64,000 nt of DNA from CAZEQJ01 sp964514385 (GTDB lineage Bacteria > Bacteroidota > Bacteroidia > Cytophagales > Cyclobacteriaceae), in the NCBI GenBank assembly GCA_964514385.1, contig CAZEQJ010000003.1:119344-183343 (forward strand). Direction: 5' to 3'. Under the pieces are notes generated by a model. The model saw only the letters and a list, made by a program, of their open reading frames with translations. It searched no databases and was not told the origin of the DNA. This document shows, one piece after another, positions 17,442 through 26,318 of this stretch (positions are counted from its first letter, which is position 1; every line of letters starts with the position of its first letter). A program made the position numbers and the translations under genes.

Positions 17442-17501
17442 GTAAGAATATTGGGTTTGGTAATTTTATGTACGAATTTTTCGAAAATTAGCGGTTAGCC
17501 C

Positions 17502-17942
17502 TTGATTATTAAAATCAATCATAAAAATATATTGTTGCTTCTGATGCAAGTGCTGCTCCTGGTCAGTGCTGACGCTATCGCTCAGCGTAAAAAGGGATAT
17601 CATCCCCTTGATTTTGGAGGTACGGATAATACGCTTTTCGATCCCGAGATACCGGATGAAACAGAAAAACCCAGAAAACCACGGTCGTTTTATCTGGTGC
17701 TAAAATCCACCAAAGGCACATTGTACGGAAATAAATGCATTGAGGAAGTCACTTACTCTATGGGATTTAAGTTTCTGGTACAACCTTATGGAAATATCGG
17801 GTACCGGTCTGAAGTGGGGAGGGTGCTTCACAATTTTTTTACCCGTATACTGCTCACGTTTCGAAACGGCCCTTTCTGGTATTTTCGATTAAAACGTAAA
17901 ATTGAGGAGTGTAAGGAGTTTTCAGGTGATTTTGTTGGATGA
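17502..17942 (+). CDS. Small secreted protein of unknown function
   Basis: This 146-residue protein starts at TTG (17502), giving a basic N-region and a hydrophobic stretch 'ILLLLMQVLLLVSADAIAQ' that reads as a signal peptide cleaved after 'AIAQ' (residue 28). An ATG at 17544 lies inside that hydrophobic stretch and is less likely. The mature part is basic, with a Pro-rich linker ('PDETEKPRKPRSF') and a conserved-looking core 'TKGTLYGNKCIEEVTYSMGF'. No domain is recognised. It diverges from the methyltransferase gene and lies upstream of an outer-membrane protein in the same direction. Confidence 0.65.
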   Translation: MIIKINHKNILLLLMQVLLLVSADAIAQRKKGYHPLDFGGTDNTLFDPEIPDETEKPRKPRSFYLVLKSTKGTLYGNKCIEEVTYSMGFKFLVQPYGNIGYRSEVGRVLHNFFTRILLTFRNGPFWYFRLKRKIEECKEFSGDFVG

Positions 17943-18035
17943 TCATGTTAATTAATCGAAAAAAATTAATCAAAACATACATTACGTTGTTTGTACGATG
18001 TAAAGTGGTTAATTTCACAAGATAAACTGCATATT

Positions 18036-19040
18036 ATGAAGCAACTAGGGCTTTTAGTACTATTCTTACTTATTGGAGCTGACGCGTTTTCCCAGAGTTT
18101 TTATAACAACAGGAGAAACCGGAAGATGACCATTACCGCCGGAACAGGCACTGCTTCATACTATGGTGAGTTATCCAATCCTACAGATTACCTTGATTTA
18201 AGCCCTAACCTTGCTTTGGGTCTGCAATATCAGATTATACCCAGAATAAAAGTGGCCGGCGACCTTACATGGTACAGGATATTTGGATCTGACGTAAATG
18301 CTAATGATTCTGATTTGGGTTTCAATGGGCGTCGCGGAAGAAATCTCAGCTTTACATCCAACAATTATGAGCTTATCGGATATGTGGTAGTGGAGTTGTT
18401 TAGTACAGGTGATCGATATTACGACAGGCCTATTGTGAACCCTTACCTTTATGCAGGTTTTGGTGTCACCTATTATAATCCTGTTGCACGCCTCGAGCAG
18501 GATTACACAGTTTTTGGAGATGTGACCGTTCCGGCAGGAAGATATAACTTACGCGAGCTGCGTACTGAGGGAGTCGCTTACGGCAGATTTGCACAGGTGA
18601 TACCGATGGGTTTTGGAGTACGCTACCGACTTACTCCTTACCTCAATCTGGCCCTCGATGGTGGATATCGCATTACCAATACCGATTTTCTTGATGATGC
18701 AAGTAATGTACATTTTGGTAGTGCTGACCCCAACGCTGCCAGAGCAGAGTTTCTTGAAATAGGTAGCGCAGACCCTGCTGCTTCAGTTGCCTTGTCCGAC
18801 AGAAGATGGGAGCTGGATCAGTTTGAAGATAATTACCGGATCCAGCCTGGGGCGAAAAGAGGAAATCCGACAGCTGATGATGGTTATTTTATTTTCAATG
18901 CTAAAGTCGAGTATTATCTTCCGAGAGTTGGATCTCCTGGAAAAAGAGGCGGCCCCTCATTTAACAGACGTCGGGGTGGAGGAGGATTTTTCAATAACCT
19001 CTTCAAATCCAACCGAAGGCCTGCCAGAAGAAGAAGATAG
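18036..19040 (+). CDS. Outer-membrane beta-barrel protein with Arg-rich tail
   Basis: This 334-residue protein has a signal peptide (1-19, 'LLIGADAFSQ'), then alternating beta-strand sequence with typical outer-membrane porin-like patterns ('TITAGTGTASYYGEL', 'PNLALGLQYQIIPRIKVAGD', 'YLNLALDGGYRI'). It resembles DUF6089-type barrels of Bacteroidota. The last strand ('YFIFNAKVEYYLPRV') is followed by an unusual 35-residue basic, Gly-rich tail ending 'SNRRPARRRR', which is not the aromatic barrel end expected. The frame is open back to 17991, but the ATG at 18036 gives the correct signal peptide. Its final 84 bases overlap the oppositely oriented WecA-type gene. Confidence 0.8.
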   Translation: MKQLGLLVLFLLIGADAFSQSFYNNRRNRKMTITAGTGTASYYGELSNPTDYLDLSPNLALGLQYQIIPRIKVAGDLTWYRIFGSDVNANDSDLGFNGRRGRNLSFTSNNYELIGYVVVELFSTGDRYYDRPIVNPYLYAGFGVTYYNPVARLEQDYTVFGDVTVPAGRYNLRELRTEGVAYGRFAQVIPMGFGVRYRLTPYLNLALDGGYRITNTDFLDDASNVHFGSADPNAARAEFLEIGSADPAASVALSDRRWELDQFEDNYRIQPGAKRGNPTADDGYFIFNAKVEYYLPRVGSPGKRGGPSFNRRRGGGGFFNNLFKSNRRPARRRR

Positions 19041-20081
19041 TGATTTTTTCTTCTTTTGCCACATAGCGATGGTGATCACGCCCGCAATCATAATCGTGTA
19101 AAGGATAGTATAGATGAACGGTAGACTCGAATATTCGGTTATGGATTTTATAATAAAAAATGAAAGAATCTGTATCAGTGCGATTATCGGAGCGATCCAT
19201 TGGTGAGGTACTCGATATTCAAGTAAAACATGATGAAAATGCTGATTATCCGCTGAAAATGGTGATCTTCCCTGTAATATTCGGAGTACAAAAAGACGTA
19301 GCACATCAATCACAGGTATAAAAAGCAGTCCAAAGGCAAGAAGAGGACTGATATCATGGGTAGCATGGTTATTGACAGAGTAAAAAAACAGCACGGAGAC
19401 ACTAAATCCTGCAAATGAAGACCCTACATCTCCCATAAATGTTTTACGCTGTATAGAATAATTAAATGGCAGAAAGCCACAATATGCACCTGTAATCATA
19501 AGGGAAAATAGCGGTAAAGATTCAAAGGCACCACCCCAACCACCCCATATCACCAGGAAAATGCCATGGGCGCAAATTACCATAAATGAAGCCAGCCCAT
19601 CAACACCATCGATCAGATTATAGGCATTGATTAGCAATACAAATAAGAGAATGGCCGTGCCCGTATTTATAAGCTGAGGCACTTCCTGTATTCCCAGCAG
19701 ATTAAAAAGCGAGGTAGCATCCCAGCCTGTTCCCAGCAAAACGATCGTAGCAGTAGCAAACTGACTGATAAACTTCTCACGCGGCCTGATTTCCAGTACG
19801 TCATCTCTCAGAGAAACTACAGCAAGTACAAAAGCCCCTGCAAAGATATACTGCCACACCGGGTTTACTGTCCAGTCCAGAATAATCAATGAAGTGAAGA
19901 ACACACTAAGGAAAATCGCTGAGCCACCGACGTTGGGTACATGACCATCGTGAACAGACCGATGGTTTGGTCGGGCTATGAAGTTCCTTTTAAATGCGAC
20001 ACTTCTGATTTGTGGTATTAGTATTATCACAAGTATCAGCGGAACTAAAAAAGCAGATAATCCAGGTATTAAATATTGCAC
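18957..20081 (-). CDS. WecA/TagO-type polyprenyl-phosphate sugar-1-phosphate transferase
   Basis: This 374-residue polytopic membrane enzyme (about 10-11 helices) of the MraY/WecA family starts lipid-linked glycan synthesis by moving a HexNAc-1-phosphate from UDP-sugar to undecaprenyl phosphate. The motifs are complete: the Asp pair in 'SLRDDVLEIRP' (about 91-101), 'NAYNLIDGVDGLA' (about 151-163), 'FMGDVGSSFAG' and the cytoplasmic His motif 'NQHFHHVLL'. The start is GTG at 20081. The C-terminal tail (after 'AMWQKKKKS') is Ser-rich and hydrophilic and is encoded opposite the Arg-rich tail of the outer-membrane protein gene. Nine bases separate it from the upstream CapD-type gene. Confidence 0.9.
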   Translation of the reverse strand: MQYLIPGLSAFLVPLILVIILIPQIRSVAFKRNFIARPNHRSVHDGHVPNVGGSAIFLSVFFTSLIILDWTVNPVWQYIFAGAFVLAVVSLRDDVLEIRPREKFISQFATATIVLLGTGWDATSLFNLLGIQEVPQLINTGTAILLFVLLINAYNLIDGVDGLASFMVICAHGIFLVIWGGWGGAFESLPLFSLMITGAYCGFLPFNYSIQRKTFMGDVGSSFAGFSVSVLFFYSVNNHATHDISPLLAFGLLFIPVIDVLRLFVLRILQGRSPFSADNQHFHHVLLEYRVPHQWIAPIIALIQILSFFIIKSITEYSSLPFIYTILYTIMIAGVITIAMWQKKKKSLSSSSGRPSVGFEEVIEKSSSTPTSVK

Positions 20082-20089
20082 GGGATAAT

Positions 20090-21982
20090 CTATTCTGTAC
20101 TGTCTAAAACCTGATACCTGGAATAGTTGCTTCTGTACTCAGGTATCATTTTTTTGATCAGTGAGACCATTTCGAGGTCGTTTCTGCCGTCTGCAAGGGC
20201 AACAATTCGCTCCATTTTTTCTGAAACCTCCCTGTATTTATACACCCGCACATTGGCAATCATTATTTTATTATGATGAGTGGGTATGGTATTCTCTTCA
20301 TCATTCAACAATTCCTCAAAAAGCTTCTCACCTTCTCGCAGGCCTACAAACTTGATGTATATATCTTTACCTTCCTCAAGCCCTGACAGGCGGATCATTT
20401 TTTTAGCCAGTTCAACAATCCTGACTGGCTCACCCATATCGAAAATAAAGATTTCATTTCCCTTACCCATCACAGCGGCCTCAAGTACCAGCTCACAGGC
20501 TTCTGGTATAGTCATGAAATACCGGGTAACATCCGGATGAGTCACAGTGATAGGGCCACCCATGCTGATCTGCTTTTTAAACAACGGTATCACTGAGCCG
20601 TTTGACCCAAGCACATTGCCAAAACGGGTGGTTATAAAGCGTGTACGTGATTCAGTATTTTGAATATGATACCCCAGTGACTGCACATAGATTTCCGCCA
20701 GCCGCTTCGTTGCCCCCATAAGGTTTGTCGGGTTCACGGCCTTATCCGTCGATATCATGACAAATTTGTCGATATCATATTTGATGGCAAGGTCAGCCAG
20801 ATTTTTGGTGCCAAATACATTGCAGAGTACAGCTTCTGATGCATTATGTTCCATGAGTGGCACATGCTTGTAAGCAGCAGCATGAAAAACCATATCCGGG
20901 TGCGATTCCTCAAATATCTGATCCATTCGCTGAAAATTTATAATGTCAGCGATATAGGATTTGATATCCATGAACTGTGTGGTTGTCCGTATCTCATTTT
21001 CTATGTCATAAATACCTGACTCAGACTGATCTACGAGTATAAGCTTGCGTGGTCGGTAAACTGCGATCTGCCGCACCAACTCGGATCCGATAGATCCTGC
21101 AGCTCCGGTTATAAGGACTGTCTTATTGAAAATATCGTTCCGGACCTGAATATTATTCAATTTGATGGTCTCTCTGCCCAGCAGATCTTCAATTTTAATT
21201 TCTTTTATCTGCCTCAGGCTTAGTTCACCTCGTACCCAGCGCTCTGCGGGAGGCACCTGTCGAACGATTATATTATTTGCAAGGCAAATGTCTACAATGG
21301 CGTTTTTCTTTTTCAGGCTCAGGTCAGAAATGGCAATAATAAATTCCTGAATCTTTAGTTTGTGGATAAGGGCATTGATGTCACCGTTAGCGTTATAAAT
21401 CTTGACACCACCCATCGTTTTGCCAATTTTGTTTGGGTCATCTTCAAGAAAGCCGGCGACCTTAAATCTGGAAAAAGCGTGGTGGTCAATGACCTGATTT
21501 GTCAGCTGGCCGAGCGAACCGGCACCGTATATCAGGACATTTGCCGACTGAGGCAAAATGTTGGTGTACCTGCGAAAGATGAATTTTATCAGTAGCCGGT
21601 AAGAAAAAAGCAGCACCGAACTGGTGAAAAAGGCGATGATCACCACCTGAAAGGGCATCACATAGCCTACAAATAAAGAATGATGGATAAGATTTATTAA
21701 AGAAACGAATATTGCGGTGAGCAGCGTGGCGTATAACACACGGATACCATCCTGAATGGAGGTATATCGGATAATACCGGCATACGACTGCGTAATGAAG
21801 ATAGCAAGCATCCCTGCTATCATATAAAGTGTCAACCCCTTGAATGTCGCAGGAAATTCTGACAGGTTAAAATTGAACCGTAATGCAAAACCTATCAAGG
21901 CTGAGCCTGCAATAATCCCAAGATCGATGAGTATGATAATCCATCGGGGAAGAATACGAAGACTTTTAATAAACTGTCTCAT
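20090..21982 (-). CDS. FlaA1/CapD-type UDP-sugar 4,6-dehydratase, membrane form
   Basis: This protein of about 630 residues has four N-terminal transmembrane helices (to about residue 130), a first Rossmann-like domain ('IYGAGSLGQLT') and a C-terminal SDR dehydratase domain with 'TGAAGSIGSELVRQI'. As in PglF/WbpM-type enzymes the catalytic segment is 'STDKAVNPTNLMGATKR', with Met in place of the SDR Tyr. It probably converts UDP-GlcNAc to the 4-keto-6-deoxy form for diacetyl-bacillosamine, QuiNAc or FucNAc synthesis. Translation from TTG (21988) is possible; the ATG at 21982 is preferred. It is the first gene of a pair with the WecA-type transferase and so links nucleotide-sugar making to lipid loading. 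Confidence 0.9.
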   Translation of the reverse strand: MRQFIKSLRILPRWIIILIDLGIIAGSALIGFALRFNFNLSEFPATFKGLTLYMIAGMLAIFITQSYAGIIRYTSIQDGIRVLYATLLTAIFVSLINLIHHSLFVGYVMPFQVVIIAFFTSSVLLFSYRLLIKFIFRRYTNILPQSANVLIYGAGSLGQLTNQVIDHHAFSRFKVAGFLEDDPNKIGKTMGGVKIYNANGDINALIHKLKIQEFIIAISDLSLKKKNAIVDICLANNIIVRQVPPAERWVRGELSLRQIKEIKIEDLLGRETIKLNNIQVRNDIFNKTVLITGAAGSIGSELVRQIAVYRPRKLILVDQSESGIYDIENEIRTTTQFMDIKSYIADIINFQRMDQIFEESHPDMVFHAAAYKHVPLMEHNASEAVLCNVFGTKNLADLAIKYDIDKFVMISTDKAVNPTNLMGATKRLAEIYVQSLGYHIQNTESRTRFITTRFGNVLGSNGSVIPLFKKQISMGGPITVTHPDVTRYFMTIPEACELVLEAAVMGKGNEIFIFDMGEPVRIVELAKKMIRLSGLEEGKDIYIKFVGLREGEKLFEELLNDEENTIPTHHNKIMIANVRVYKYREVSEKMERIVALADGRNDLEMVSLIKKMIPEYRSNYSRYQVLDSTE

Positions 21983-22202
21983 AACCAAGGCATAATATTA
22001 TGCGGCATAATTTTGAATAAAACAAACCTGCCTGCATATACTAAAAAAAGAGTTTATGCCCTTCTTTAACATAACTATTCACAACACCAGTCTGTAATAA
22101 TCTCTAAATCTAGCAAAAAAGAACTTTGAATTCTACTAATCTGCTAAGCAAATGGTAAGAATTAATATCTGGTTAATGAGAGTCCTTGTGGTTATGAATT
22201 TT

Positions 22203-23042
22203 TTAAAATTCAGGCAGTGAATCCGGGGTTATAAATACATTCCGGGTAACACTTGAGACCTGAAAATAGCCAAAGGGCTTTAGCTCCGGATTTGTCAGGT
22301 TTACCACATTAGACCTCGGATTGGTAGGAGGAGGGCTGAATATGCCGCCATCATTAAATAGTAACGCAGTAAATTCAGTAAAATAATTGAAGACAGACTG
22401 GCTCAGGCTATACGTTTCCACCTCTACTCTGTCTCCCGGCTGAAGGGAAAAAGGAAGTTCGATAAAGTCGAGTGTATCGCCAATCAGGCTGTTGTCGAAA
22501 ATAAAATAATCCTGCCTTTCGTCAAACACGGTATCATTTCGGCTGTAAATGAAGCGCAGATAATGATCACCAGGTCTTAAAACGCCGCTGTATACCGGAT
22601 AAAACCCGGCAGGGCGGAAGGGACGGTCAGGCAGAAAGGCTGCATAGGCACTGTCAGTGGCTACAGTTTGTACCAGCCTTTCACTGGCTCGGTAGTGATT
22701 TCCCCTGTCATAAATATCCAGTGTATAGATTTCATCATAAATCAATGCATAATCTTCAATGTAATATTTGCCCGACGATGGGTCGAATATGAGTGTATCC
22801 GTTTCCGTTCCGTGGCTGAACGTCACAATAGCATCCGGGACGGGTTCAGGTACAGGTTGCTCGTCATAAAAGTCGATGGTTCTGGACAACCTGACATATT
22901 GTGTTGTTGAAGTATCATTAAGTACCGATTCTACTACCAGTTGATCTTCATTGTATTGCAACTCAACGAAAATTTCTTCCTGGCAGGACCATACTAATAT
23001 TGCCATTAACATAAATAAAAGTGCCCGGGTCATCTCTCTCAT
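22203..23042 (-). CDS. DUF4249 outer-membrane lipoprotein (copy 1)
   Basis: At 279 residues this has a lipoprotein signal ending in 'MAILVWSC' (lipobox with Cys about residue 20), followed by the family start 'QEEIFVELQYNEDQLVVES' and beta-rich segments. DUF4249 lipoproteins accompany TonB-dependent receptors in Bacteroidota and are thought to sit at the cell surface as partner proteins, in the way SusD-type proteins do, although they are not SusD homologues. Its ATG overlaps the stop of copy 2 by four bases. The C-terminal half ('RSNVVNLTNPELKPFGYFQV') closely parallels that of copy 2. Confidence 0.88.
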   Translation of the reverse strand: MREMTRALLFMLMAILVWSCQEEIFVELQYNEDQLVVESVLNDTSTTQYVRLSRTIDFYDEQPVPEPVPDAIVTFSHGTETDTLIFDPSSGKYYIEDYALIYDEIYTLDIYDRGNHYRASERLVQTVATDSAYAAFLPDRPFRPAGFYPVYSGVLRPGDHYLRFIYSRNDTVFDERQDYFIFDNSLIGDTLDFIELPFSLQPGDRVEVETYSLSQSVFNYFTEFTALLFNDGGIFSPPPTNPRSNVVNLTNPELKPFGYFQVSSVTRNVFITPDSLPEF

Positions 23043-23860
23043 TTGTTTATTTGATTAAATACGATGGTATTGGTCGTCAGCAGTGAAACCTGAAAATAAC
23101 CATAGGGTTGTTTGTCAGGCTGTGTCAGGTTTATGATGTTTGTTTGCGGGTTTACAGGTGGGCTGCTTATTATTCCGCCGTCATTGGTGAGTATATCCAG
23201 AAAGCCTTCAAAATAGGTGTATACATCTTTTGACAAGCTGTAAGAAGCAACACGTACCACATTTCCTTCTGTCAGCAGAATAGGGATCTCAAAAGAGGTG
23301 GAGCCAGGCGTTACACTGTCAATAAATGCATAAAATTCAGGTTCCTTAAAGGACACGCCATTGACTGAATACTTTAGCCTGAGATAATGATCTCCTTCCT
23401 GGATAAAATCCACATCATAGAAAGCATAATACCCGTCTGTTAAAAACGGGTTGATGTCATTGATACGGGCATACAGTGTATCAGAAAGTACGGAGCGTCT
23501 GGCTGTTTCCGTCGCACGGTAATGATTGCCATCATAGTATACATCCAGTGTGTAAACTCCATCAGAAAACACAGATAATGCCGGAGCCTGATAGGTTTGA
23601 GTTACATTATTAAACCTCAGGGTGTCGGTAATAACATCATTCGTGGTAATGGTGACTACGGCGTCGTCAATAATTTCGGGTACTTCAGAAGGGTCATAAT
23701 AGTTTGTTGCCCTGCTGATGGTTACATTTCGTTCAAGGGCATTATTGGTAACAACACCTTCGATAACTATCTGTCCGGGATCAAAATTTACATCAACGAA
23801 GATTTCTTCCTGGCAGGCACACATTATGTAGCTCAATATGACCATAAGCTTACCTTTCAT
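23039..23860 (-). CDS. DUF4249 outer-membrane lipoprotein (copy 2)
   Basis: At 273 residues this has a short lipoprotein signal 'VILSYIMCAC' (Cys at 14 or 16), then 'QEEIFVDVNFDPGQIVIEG'. It is a clear paralogue of the next gene: both mature proteins start with the same 'CQEEIFV' and both end with a 'NLTxPxxxPxGYFQVS' block. Three bases separate its start from the TonB receptor stop, so receptor and both lipoproteins form one operon. The likely role is substrate capture or lid formation on the receptor. Confidence 0.88.
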   Translation of the reverse strand: MKGKLMVILSYIMCACQEEIFVDVNFDPGQIVIEGVVTNNALERNVTISRATNYYDPSEVPEIIDDAVVTITTNDVITDTLRFNNVTQTYQAPALSVFSDGVYTLDVYYDGNHYRATETARRSVLSDTLYARINDINPFLTDGYYAFYDVDFIQEGDHYLRLKYSVNGVSFKEPEFYAFIDSVTPGSTSFEIPILLTEGNVVRVASYSLSKDVYTYFEGFLDILTNDGGIISSPPVNPQTNIINLTQPDKQPYGYFQVSLLTTNTIVFNQINK

Positions 23861-23863
23861 CAG

Positions 23864-26239
23864 TTAAAATTCAAAATTATAGGTAACCGAAGGAAGTATT
23901 GGAAACAGATAGGTCTGGACAGCGCCAGGACGCCGTGAGACTTCAGGTCCATCGGCAGGGCTATAATTCACATCATTGTTTACAATGTCTCGAAACTCTA
24001 TGCTAAAGGCATTCCTGCGGTTATACGCATTGTATATTGAAATATTGAGGTTTTGATTAAACCGTTCATTGCCTGGCAGGTCTATGTTGAGTGAAAGGTC
24101 CATCCGATGGTACGCAGGCATACGGTCAGCATTACGGCTGTCGTCGTCATAAACCGGTATGGTTTTACCGTCTACATTAATTCTGCCGACAGGAAAAGAA
24201 ACGGCTGCTCCTGTAGCGTATACCCAGATAGCGCTCAGGTTGATTTTAGGTGTAATATCATAGCCTGCCGTTGCCGATATATCGTGTATCCTGTCATATC
24301 TTGCAGGGTAGGGGTTATCTGCACTGATGCCCTCGATCTGTCTGAAAGTTCTGCTAAGGGTGTAGCTGATCAGGCCTGTCATTTTGCCACTTGTTTTACG
24401 AACGGAAAATTCTGTGCCATATGCATAGCCAATACCTGAAAGTATCTCTGTTTCCAGGTTGTTGTTGAGTAATATCTGGGCGTTCGGCTTGAAGTCGATC
24501 AGATTTCGCATGTATTTATAATATACCTCCACCGAAGTTTCAATGGTGTTGTCGCGGAAGTTTTTGAAAATACCAGCAGCCACCTGGTCGGCATTAAGCG
24601 GCTGGATGTAGTAATCAGCAGGTATCCAGAGATCTGTTGGAAAGGATGCTGCGGAGTTACTGGCTACCTGAAGGAATTGCTGCGTACGGTTATAGGACGC
24701 TTTAAAGGAAGTGGACTGATTGATAAGGTAACGGAGTCCGAAACGTGGCTCCAGTCCATGGTAAAATTTAATATTTTCAAGTGGCCGGTCAAAAACGAGT
24801 GAGTCAATGATAGTTTCATCCGACCTTTCCACTCCTTCTTCATACAGCAATACCTTGCCCGGCCCTACCATCTGAAAAGTACTGTAGCGCAGACCGTACT
24901 GGAGTGAGAGCCTCTCATCTACTTTATGGTCGAAACCTATATATGCTGCATTTTCCAATGCATACTTGTCGTCCAGTTCAAAGGGTTCAAAAAATGTATC
25001 ACCGGTTACGTTGATCTCGGCGGGAGCAAAGCGGTGCCAGATAGCATGAATGCCAGCATCCATGGTGAGGGATGGATTGATAAACCAGGTGTTATTGATT
25101 TTCAGGCCTGCCTCCTGCAGATTGGAGTCCCAACGGAATCCGAAACTGGAATCGTCAAATGAAAAACCGTAGTCAAAATTACTGAAATAGAGTGTGGTAT
25201 TCGTGAAAAGCTTATCATTGAAAAGGTGATTCCAGCGCAACGTGCCGGTGGCATTACCCCAATCAAAACCCGCAAAATTTTGTATACCCAGCTCATCCCG
25301 TCCAAAATAGCCACTCAGAAAAATTTTATTCTTTTTATTGATGTCAAGGTTGGCCTTGGCAGTGAGGTCGTAGAAATAAATTACATTTTCTCTTACATCC
25401 GGGTTATTTGAAAACCCGAGAAAGACATCAGCATAGGTGCGGCGACCTGTCACAATAAAGGAGGATTTGTCCCTGGCGATGGGCCCCTCAACCGTGAGGC
25501 GACTCGATAACAGGCCTACACCACCGGAAACGTTGTATTCCCTGTTGTTTCCGTTATTCATATTTATGTCGATCACACTGGATAGCCGACCACCATATTT
25601 TGCCGGTATTCCACCTTTATATACTTCCACATTTTTTATAGCATCTGCATTGAATACGGAAAAGAAGCCGAGAAAATGAGAGGCATTATACACCGGAGCC
25701 TCATCAAGTAGAATAAGGTTCTGATCATAATTTCCCCCACGGACAAATAATCCTGTGGTGCCTTCTCCTGCTGACTGAATACCAGGCAGCAACTGTAGGG
25801 TGCGTATAATATCCACCTCCCCAAAAAGTGCCGGGAGCTTTTTTACCTCTTCTACCTGCAGCTTTTCGCGACTCATCGCGATATCCTGCACATTTTTGTC
25901 GAGCCGGTCTGATTGTATTACTACCTCTTCGAGCTGTTGTTCGGTCAGCTTCAGGTCTACATTGATTTCACGATCCGCTGACAGGTCAACATCTACTTCC
26001 TTGATCCCATAGCCCACAAACGTGTATACAAGTGTGTACTGTCCTTCAGGGAGCGACAGGGAGTAAAAGCCATATACATTGGTCACAGCACCTGTTGAAG
26101 GGGAGCTTTTGAGTGTAATCGTGGCACCAATGAGTTCTTCTCCTGTTTCTCCGTCGCTTACTTCACCGCTTACAGTGTATTTTTTTTGTGCAAAAAGTGT
26201 AGAAGATATTAATAACAGCACAATCAGTACTCGTGGCAT
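23864..26239 (-). CDS. TonB-dependent outer-membrane receptor
   Basis: This protein of about 791 residues has a signal peptide ('VLIVLLLISSTLFAQ'), a carboxypeptidase-regulatory-like beta-sandwich ('YTVSGEVSDGETGEELIGAT', then 'YGFYSLSLPEGQYTL'), a TonB plug ('LPALFGEVDIIRTLQLLPGI' and 'GLFVRGGNYDQNLILLDEAP') and a C-terminal barrel ending in a strand with terminal Phe ('SVTYNFEF'). It imports a large or scarce substrate using the proton motive force through TonB. A GTG start at 26266 is possible; the ATG at 26239 gives a simple signal peptide. The paired DUF4249 genes suggest a ligand other than plain siderophores, but it cannot be named. Confidence 0.92.
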   Translation of the reverse strand: MPRVLIVLLLISSTLFAQKKYTVSGEVSDGETGEELIGATITLKSSPSTGAVTNVYGFYSLSLPEGQYTLVYTFVGYGIKEVDVDLSADREINVDLKLTEQQLEEVVIQSDRLDKNVQDIAMSREKLQVEEVKKLPALFGEVDIIRTLQLLPGIQSAGEGTTGLFVRGGNYDQNLILLDEAPVYNASHFLGFFSVFNADAIKNVEVYKGGIPAKYGGRLSSVIDINMNNGNNREYNVSGGVGLLSSRLTVEGPIARDKSSFIVTGRRTYADVFLGFSNNPDVRENVIYFYDLTAKANLDINKKNKIFLSGYFGRDELGIQNFAGFDWGNATGTLRWNHLFNDKLFTNTTLYFSNFDYGFSFDDSSFGFRWDSNLQEAGLKINNTWFINPSLTMDAGIHAIWHRFAPAEINVTGDTFFEPFELDDKYALENAAYIGFDHKVDERLSLQYGLRYSTFQMVGPGKVLLYEEGVERSDETIIDSLVFDRPLENIKFYHGLEPRFGLRYLINQSTSFKASYNRTQQFLQVASNSAASFPTDLWIPADYYIQPLNADQVAAGIFKNFRDNTIETSVEVYYKYMRNLIDFKPNAQILLNNNLETEILSGIGYAYGTEFSVRKTSGKMTGLISYTLSRTFRQIEGISADNPYPARYDRIHDISATAGYDITPKINLSAIWVYATGAAVSFPVGRINVDGKTIPVYDDDSRNADRMPAYHRMDLSLNIDLPGNERFNQNLNISIYNAYNRRNAFSIEFRDIVNNDVNYSPADGPEVSRRPGAVQTYLFPILPSVTYNFEF

Positions 26240-26273
26240 TCCTGTATTTTTTATATTCACTCTCACATAACGT

Positions 26274-26310
26274 GATTCATCAGATTTTGTATGTTAAATT
26301 CTGATGAATC
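26274..26310. repeat. Inverted repeat upstream of the TonB receptor
   Basis: Two perfect 11-base arms, GATTCATCAGA (26274-26284) and TCTGATGAATC (26300-26310), flank 15 AT-rich bases. They lie between the stop of the histidine kinase gene and the start of the TonB receptor gene, both read on the - strand. No T-run follows in that direction, so an operator or an mRNA hairpin fits better than a terminator. Confidence 0.5.
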
Positions 26311-26318
26311 TGCAAAAA

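Noticed and set aside
21983..22202. 220-base gap checked for tRNA, small RNA or small gene
   Set aside because: It is AT-rich, with no cloverleaf-like arms and no convincing open frame; I see nothing supported.
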